DNA of 8,764 bases from NCBI GenBank assembly GCA_958444395.1, contig CAUCOL010000057.1, positions 1 through 8,764 of the forward strand. The letters run 5' to 3'. Shown piece by piece: positions 5,622-8,764 of the stretch. Within the stretch, counting starts at the first letter, position 1, and each line of letters begins with the position of its first letter. The notes under the pieces are model-generated. The model was not told the origin of the DNA, searched no databases, and saw only the letters and a program-made list of their open reading frames with translations. The position numbers were made by a program, and so were the translations under genes. This stretch comes from an uncultured Lachnospiraceae bacterium. GTDB lineage: Bacteria > Bacillota > Clostridia > Lachnospirales > Lachnospiraceae.

Positions 5622-7430
5622 ATGAGTGTTAGAGAGAAGATAGAAGCATTAAGAAGTGTCATGAGAAAATATGGGATCGATGCATATTATGTACCGACCA
5701 ATGATTTTCATGGTTCAGAATATATTGGAGACTATTTTAAGTGCCGGGAATACCTGTCCGGTTTTACGGGGTCAGCCGGTACTCTGATCGTTACGCAGGA
5801 GGAAGCAGGACTTTGGACCGATGGACGATACTTTCTGCAGGCAGAGATCGAACTGGAGGACACAGGGATCCGTCTGTATAAGATGCAGGAAGAAGGAGTG
5901 CCGGATGTATTTGCTTATCTGCGGCAGACGCTTCAAAAGGGACAGCATCTTGGCTTTGACGGCAGAGTTGTAGATGCGGCACATGCCAGACAGCTGGCAA
6001 GAACAGCAGCAGCGAAGGGAGCTTCGATCATCAGCAGCAAGGATCTGACGGATGAGATCTGGCAGGATCGTCCGGCATTGTCTCTGGAGCCGGTATTCAG
6101 CCTGAATACAAAATATGCGGGCGTGGAGCGTAGAGACAAGCTGGCACAGGTGACTGCGTGGATGGAGCAGAAAAGAGCCGATATGCTGGTACTCACATCA
6201 CTGGATGACATTGCCTGGCTGTTAAATATTCGAGGCAATGATATACATTGCAGTCCTGTCACACTTTCCTATATGGTAATAACTCCAATGGAGAAGCTGA
6301 TCTTTGGACAGAAAGCGGCTTTTGGGGAGCGTGTAAAGCAGGAGCTGGCAGCAGCCGGTGTGCTGGTGCGTGATTATGACCTGATCTATGAATATATCAA
6401 GACGATCCCGCAGGGCAAAAAGGTAGCGATGGATCTGCGTGTCGTAAACTATGCCATGCTCCGTGCTGTGCCGAAGGGTGTAACCGTGCTGGATGTGGTG
6501 AATCCGACCCAGCTGATGAAAGCGATCAAAAATCCGGTAGAGATCGCCAATGAGAAGGCGGCACACATCAAGGATGGCATAGCGATGGTGAAGTTTATCT
6601 ACTGGCTGAAGGATAATATACAGAAAATGCCGTTGACAGAGATGAGTGTGGCAAAGAAGCTGGAAGAATTTCGTGGACGGGAAGGCAACTATATGGGACC
6701 GAGCTTTGATCCGATCTCTGCCTATGCAGAGCATGGTGCGATCGTGCATTATTCGGCAACGCCGGAGACAGATGCGACCCTGCAGGCAGAGAATTTTCTG
6801 CTGTTGGATACCGGTGGACAGTATCTGGAGGGGACGACCGATATAACACGTACGATCCTGCTCGGAAAACAGGCAACGCCGGAACAGAAGCTGTATTATA
6901 CGGCGGTACTGCGGGGCAATCTTCGTCTGGCAGCTGCCAAGTTTAAGTATGGCTGCAGCGGTGTGGCACTGGATTATCTGGCAAGAGAGTCCCTGTGGGA
7001 GCTGGGATGCGACTACAATCACGGAACGGGACATGGCGTCGGCTACTTCCTGAATGTGCATGAAGGACCAAATGCTTTTCGTTATAAGATCGTGAACCGC
7101 CCGGAAGGAAATGTTGTATTTGAGGAAGGCATGATCACTTCCGATGAGCCGGGCGTCTATCTGGAAGGAAAGTTTGGAATCCGTCTGGAGAATATGATTG
7201 TCTGCGTGAAACGTGAAAAGACGGAGTTTGGACAGTTTATGGGGTTTGATACGCTGACTCTGGTACCGTTTGACCGGGATGCCATCGATCCGTCGCAGAT
7301 GTCAGAGAGAGAATTAATATTATTGAACCAGTATCACGCGATGGTATATGAGCAGATTTCGCCTTATTTGGACGCCAATGAGGCAGAGTGGCTGCGGGCT
7401 GCCTGTGCCCCTATGACAAAGGGAGAATAA
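5622..7430 (+). CDS. Xaa-Pro aminopeptidase, M24B family
   Basis: The 602-residue enzyme releases N-terminal residues that precede proline, helping peptide turnover in the cytoplasm; no signal peptide is present. Length and layout match the long, three-domain form (as in animal XPNPEP1), not the shorter E. coli PepP. There are two creatinase-like N-terminal domains (about 1-140 and 150-305), the pita-bread M24 catalytic domain (about 310-530) and an M24_C tail (about 540-600, with IDPSQMSERE). The dimetal ligands are all visible: Asp396 in LLLDTGGQY, Asp407 in TTDITRT, His471 in HGTGHGVG, Glu509 in SDEPGVY and Glu523 in GIRLENM. His376 in GAIVHYS fits the substrate-binding position. The gene begins 50 nt after the rsmA stop with no terminator between, so the two are probably co-transcribed. 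A role in using dietary or host proline-rich peptides is inference. Confidence 0.93.
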   Translation: MSVREKIEALRSVMRKYGIDAYYVPTNDFHGSEYIGDYFKCREYLSGFTGSAGTLIVTQEEAGLWTDGRYFLQAEIELEDTGIRLYKMQEEGVPDVFAYLRQTLQKGQHLGFDGRVVDAAHARQLARTAAAKGASIISSKDLTDEIWQDRPALSLEPVFSLNTKYAGVERRDKLAQVTAWMEQKRADMLVLTSLDDIAWLLNIRGNDIHCSPVTLSYMVITPMEKLIFGQKAAFGERVKQELAAAGVLVRDYDLIYEYIKTIPQGKKVAMDLRVVNYAMLRAVPKGVTVLDVVNPTQLMKAIKNPVEIANEKAAHIKDGIAMVKFIYWLKDNIQKMPLTEMSVAKKLEEFRGREGNYMGPSFDPISAYAEHGAIVHYSATPETDATLQAENFLLLDTGGQYLEGTTDITRTILLGKQATPEQKLYYTAVLRGNLRLAAAKFKYGCSGVALDYLARESLWELGCDYNHGTGHGVGYFLNVHEGPNAFRYKIVNRPEGNVVFEEGMITSDEPGVYLEGKFGIRLENMIVCVKREKTEFGQFMGFDTLTLVPFDRDAIDPSQMSERELILLNQYHAMVYEQISPYLDANEAEWLRAACAPMTKGE

Positions 7431-7518
7431 AAAAATTTCAAAAAAAAAATTTTTTCATTTAAACTGTAATTCTGGAAGATAAAACAGTACTTATATATAT
7501 ATAACCTGGAGGTACGCA
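7431..7518 (+). promoter_or_regulatory. A/T-tract region and likely promoter region of the sigma gene
   Basis: Right after the aminopeptidase stop come an A-run, TTTC, a run of nine A and six T (7441-7455), then a pyrimidine-poor stretch with an ACTGT (7463-7467) / ACAGT (7484-7488) dyad and TATATATATA at 7492-7501. Phased A- and T-tracts of this sort bend DNA and can act as UP elements. A -10 may lie in the TATATA run, but no fitting -35 is clear. No G/C-rich terminator for the upstream operon is visible. GGAGG (7508-7512) serves the next gene. Confidence 0.4.
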
Positions 7519-8076
7519 ATGGAAGATCAACTAATTATTAAGTTGTTCTGGGAGCGTTCAGAGAAGGCTTGCTCTGAATTGCAAAAGAAGCATGGCAGGG
7601 TGTGTAAAAGGCTGATCCGCAAGATACTGAAGGATGAACGGGATGTGGAAGAGTGTATGGATGATGTATTGCTGGCTGTCTGGGATAAAATACCGCCGGA
7701 GAGACCGAGGTCATTGGAATCCTATGTGTATAAGGTAGCCAAAAATCAGGCGATGAAAAGACAGTTACACAATACAGCAGCCAAAAGGAATCCACGGTAT
7801 GTTCACAATGTTGTTGAGTTAGAAAAAGCATTATCGGCATTTAAGAATCCGGAGAGGCAATATCTTACCAAAGAGCTGGGAGAGTGCATTAATACATTTC
7901 TTGAACAGCAAAAAGCCATCGATCGTAAGATCTTTGTGCGCAGATACTGGTTTCTGGATTCTGTGTCGGAAATAGCAACGCTGTATGGAGTGAGTAACAA
8001 TTATGTAAGAGTACATCTCCATCGGACAAGGGAGCGACTAAGGAAGCATTTAATACGGGAGGGAATGATTCTATGA
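7519..8076 (+). CDS. Sigma-70 family (ECF-like) RNA polymerase sigma factor
   Basis: The 185-residue protein has the two-domain layout of small extracytoplasmic-function sigma factors. Region 2 covers about residues 8-85, with the acidic DVEECMDDVLLAVWDKI core-binding helix at 42-58 and YVYKVAKNQAMKR at 69-81. A linker follows, then region 4 at about 120-180 with a helix-turn-helix (SVSEIATLYGVSNNYVRVHL, 148-167) and a basic RTRERLRKHL tail. It would direct RNA polymerase to a small regulon, often including its own promoter. It starts 6 nt after GGAGG, and its stop codon overlaps the start of the next gene (ATGA), as in sigma/anti-sigma pairs. The target promoters cannot be told, and ECF group assignment would need a profile search. 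Confidence 0.88.
   Translation: MEDQLIIKLFWERSEKACSELQKKHGRVCKRLIRKILKDERDVEECMDDVLLAVWDKIPPERPRSLESYVYKVAKNQAMKRQLHNTAAKRNPRYVHNVVELEKALSAFKNPERQYLTKELGECINTFLEQQKAIDRKIFVRRYWFLDSVSEIATLYGVSNNYVRVHLHRTRERLRKHLIREGMIL
8058..8063 (+). promoter_or_regulatory. Ribosome binding site inside the sigma gene for the overlapping membrane-protein gene
   Basis: GGAGGG lies 9 nt before the ATG at 8073, within the last codons of the sigma gene. It supports translational coupling through the ATGA overlap at 8073-8076. Confidence 0.7.
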
Positions 8077-8764
8077 CGCGTAAAGATGTAGAGACCATGA
8101 TCAGTCTGATCGATGATAAATTCATCGAAGAAGCAGCAATGGACGAGCGGAGAGCAGAGACCGATAAGACAGCGAAGCTGCGGTTTGCCGGCGGATGGCA
8201 AAAACGTCGCAAGACAGCCGTAGCTGCTGCACTGGGTCTGCTGCTCTGCTCCGGAACGGCGGCAGCGGGTGTACATAGTTATTATGTGCATATGCAGTCG
8301 ATGTCTACAGAAGAGAAAAAGCAGCTGATGCAGGGGGCGCAGAGCGCAACGGCAGCGGCAGACAGTTATTCCCGGGAACTTACAAAGAGTGAATGGAAGC
8401 GGTATGAACAGCTGCAGCAATCCTATGAGGAGGGGCAGTATCCAGAAGGTGAGATAAAAGAGGCTGTGACAGCAGATCAGGTCGGCTCTTATGAGACACA
8501 GATCTGGTATTGTGATGAAGAAGGCAGATTTTATCTTCCGCAGGAGACATTGACCGATGAGCAGCTGCTTGAAATGATCGATTTCAATGAAAAACGGGAT
8601 TATGTGCTGTCAGAGGCTGCACGAAAAAATGCAAAAGAAGAAACAGAAACAAAAGGAAAGCTTTCTACCCAGACATGCAAAAAGCAAGCACAGATGTACC
8701 TTACCAAACTTCAGGGACTGTCCGTTAAAAAGGCATCCTTTGAGGTGAAAACAAAGTCGGTAAC
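8073..8764 (+). CDS. Putative membrane-bound anti-sigma protein, 3' end beyond the window
   Basis: A frame starting MTRKDVETMISLIDDKFIEE stays open for 230 codons to the window edge. Residues 1-47 are charged and cytoplasmic, ending in the basic QKRRK. Residues 48-67 (TAVAAALGLLLCSGTAAAGV) form one transmembrane segment. The rest is hydrophilic and should lie outside, with an acidic, Gln/Tyr-rich region and a stretch FYLPQETLTDEQLLEMIDFN at about 157-176. This N-in single-pass layout and the 4-nt overlap with the sigma gene suggest an anti-sigma factor that holds the sigma factor until a signal is sensed outside. No zinc-binding HxxxCxxC anti-sigma motif is present, so it is not of the ZAS type. 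The role rests on context and topology, not on a recognised domain. Confidence 0.65.
   Translation, partial: MTRKDVETMISLIDDKFIEEAAMDERRAETDKTAKLRFAGGWQKRRKTAVAAALGLLLCSGTAAAGVHSYYVHMQSMSTEEKKQLMQGAQSATAAADSYSRELTKSEWKRYEQLQQSYEEGQYPEGEIKEAVTADQVGSYETQIWYCDEEGRFYLPQETLTDEQLLEMIDFNEKRDYVLSEAARKNAKEETETKGKLSTQTCKKQAQMYLTKLQGLSVKKASFEVKTKSV

Noticed and set aside
6222..7061. 279-codon minus-strand frame
   Set aside because: It is antisense to the catalytic domain of aminopeptidase P, whose metal ligands are all intact. Its translation is rich in His, Cys and Gln, as expected of a shadow frame.
8001..8420. 139-codon minus-strand frame over the sigma/membrane-protein junction
   Set aside because: The plus strand is clearly coding on both sides of the ATGA overlap, each gene with a good ribosome binding site. 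The minus frame has no motif.

Overview
The window looks like a piece of chromosome from a spore-forming, anaerobic Firmicute, most likely a Lachnospiraceae member. Clues are a GerA/SpoVAF-type spore protein, strong AGGAGG-type ribosome binding sites, codon use of a moderate-GC Clostridia genome, a large M24 aminopeptidase P directly behind rsmA, and a short sigma-70 gene overlapping a membrane-protein gene. Genus-level placement is inference only. No tRNA, rRNA, insertion sequence, CRISPR array or phage gene was seen.

Layout. (1) 1-94, minus strand: the first 31 codons of an unrecognised gene, divergent from everything else. (2) 95-393: a divergent intergenic region with two clear dyads. (3) 394-1839: spoVAF-like spore membrane protein. 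(4) 1840-2027: an intergenic region with a good extended -10 promoter followed by three successive hairpins, forming a structured 5' leader of about 125 nt. (5) 2028-3470: NhaD/ArsB-type Na+/H+ antiporter, closed by a strong intrinsic terminator at 3524-3560. (6) 3599-3770: a second hairpin, a second extended -10 promoter and a tiny hydrophobic reading frame. (7) 3771-4544 tatD, 4702-5571 rsmA (ksgA) and 5622-7430 aminopeptidase P, all in one direction and probably co-transcribed. rsmA has a weak ribosome binding site and a hairpin just before its start. (8) 7431-7518: an A/T-tract region. (9) 7519-8076 sigma-70-family factor and 8073-8764+ a single-pass membrane protein, translationally coupled and read here as a sigma/anti-sigma pair. 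The second gene runs off the window.

The genes do not form one pathway. There is a spore-germination gene, a cation-homeostasis gene with its own regulated-looking leader, a housekeeping cluster (3'-5' nuclease, 16S rRNA dimethylation, proline-peptide hydrolysis) and a signal-responsive sigma module. The protein genes belong to known families. The least explained parts are the structured leader of the antiporter gene, the hairpin at the rsmA start, and the extracytoplasmic part of the putative anti-sigma protein. I found no convincing wholly new system.
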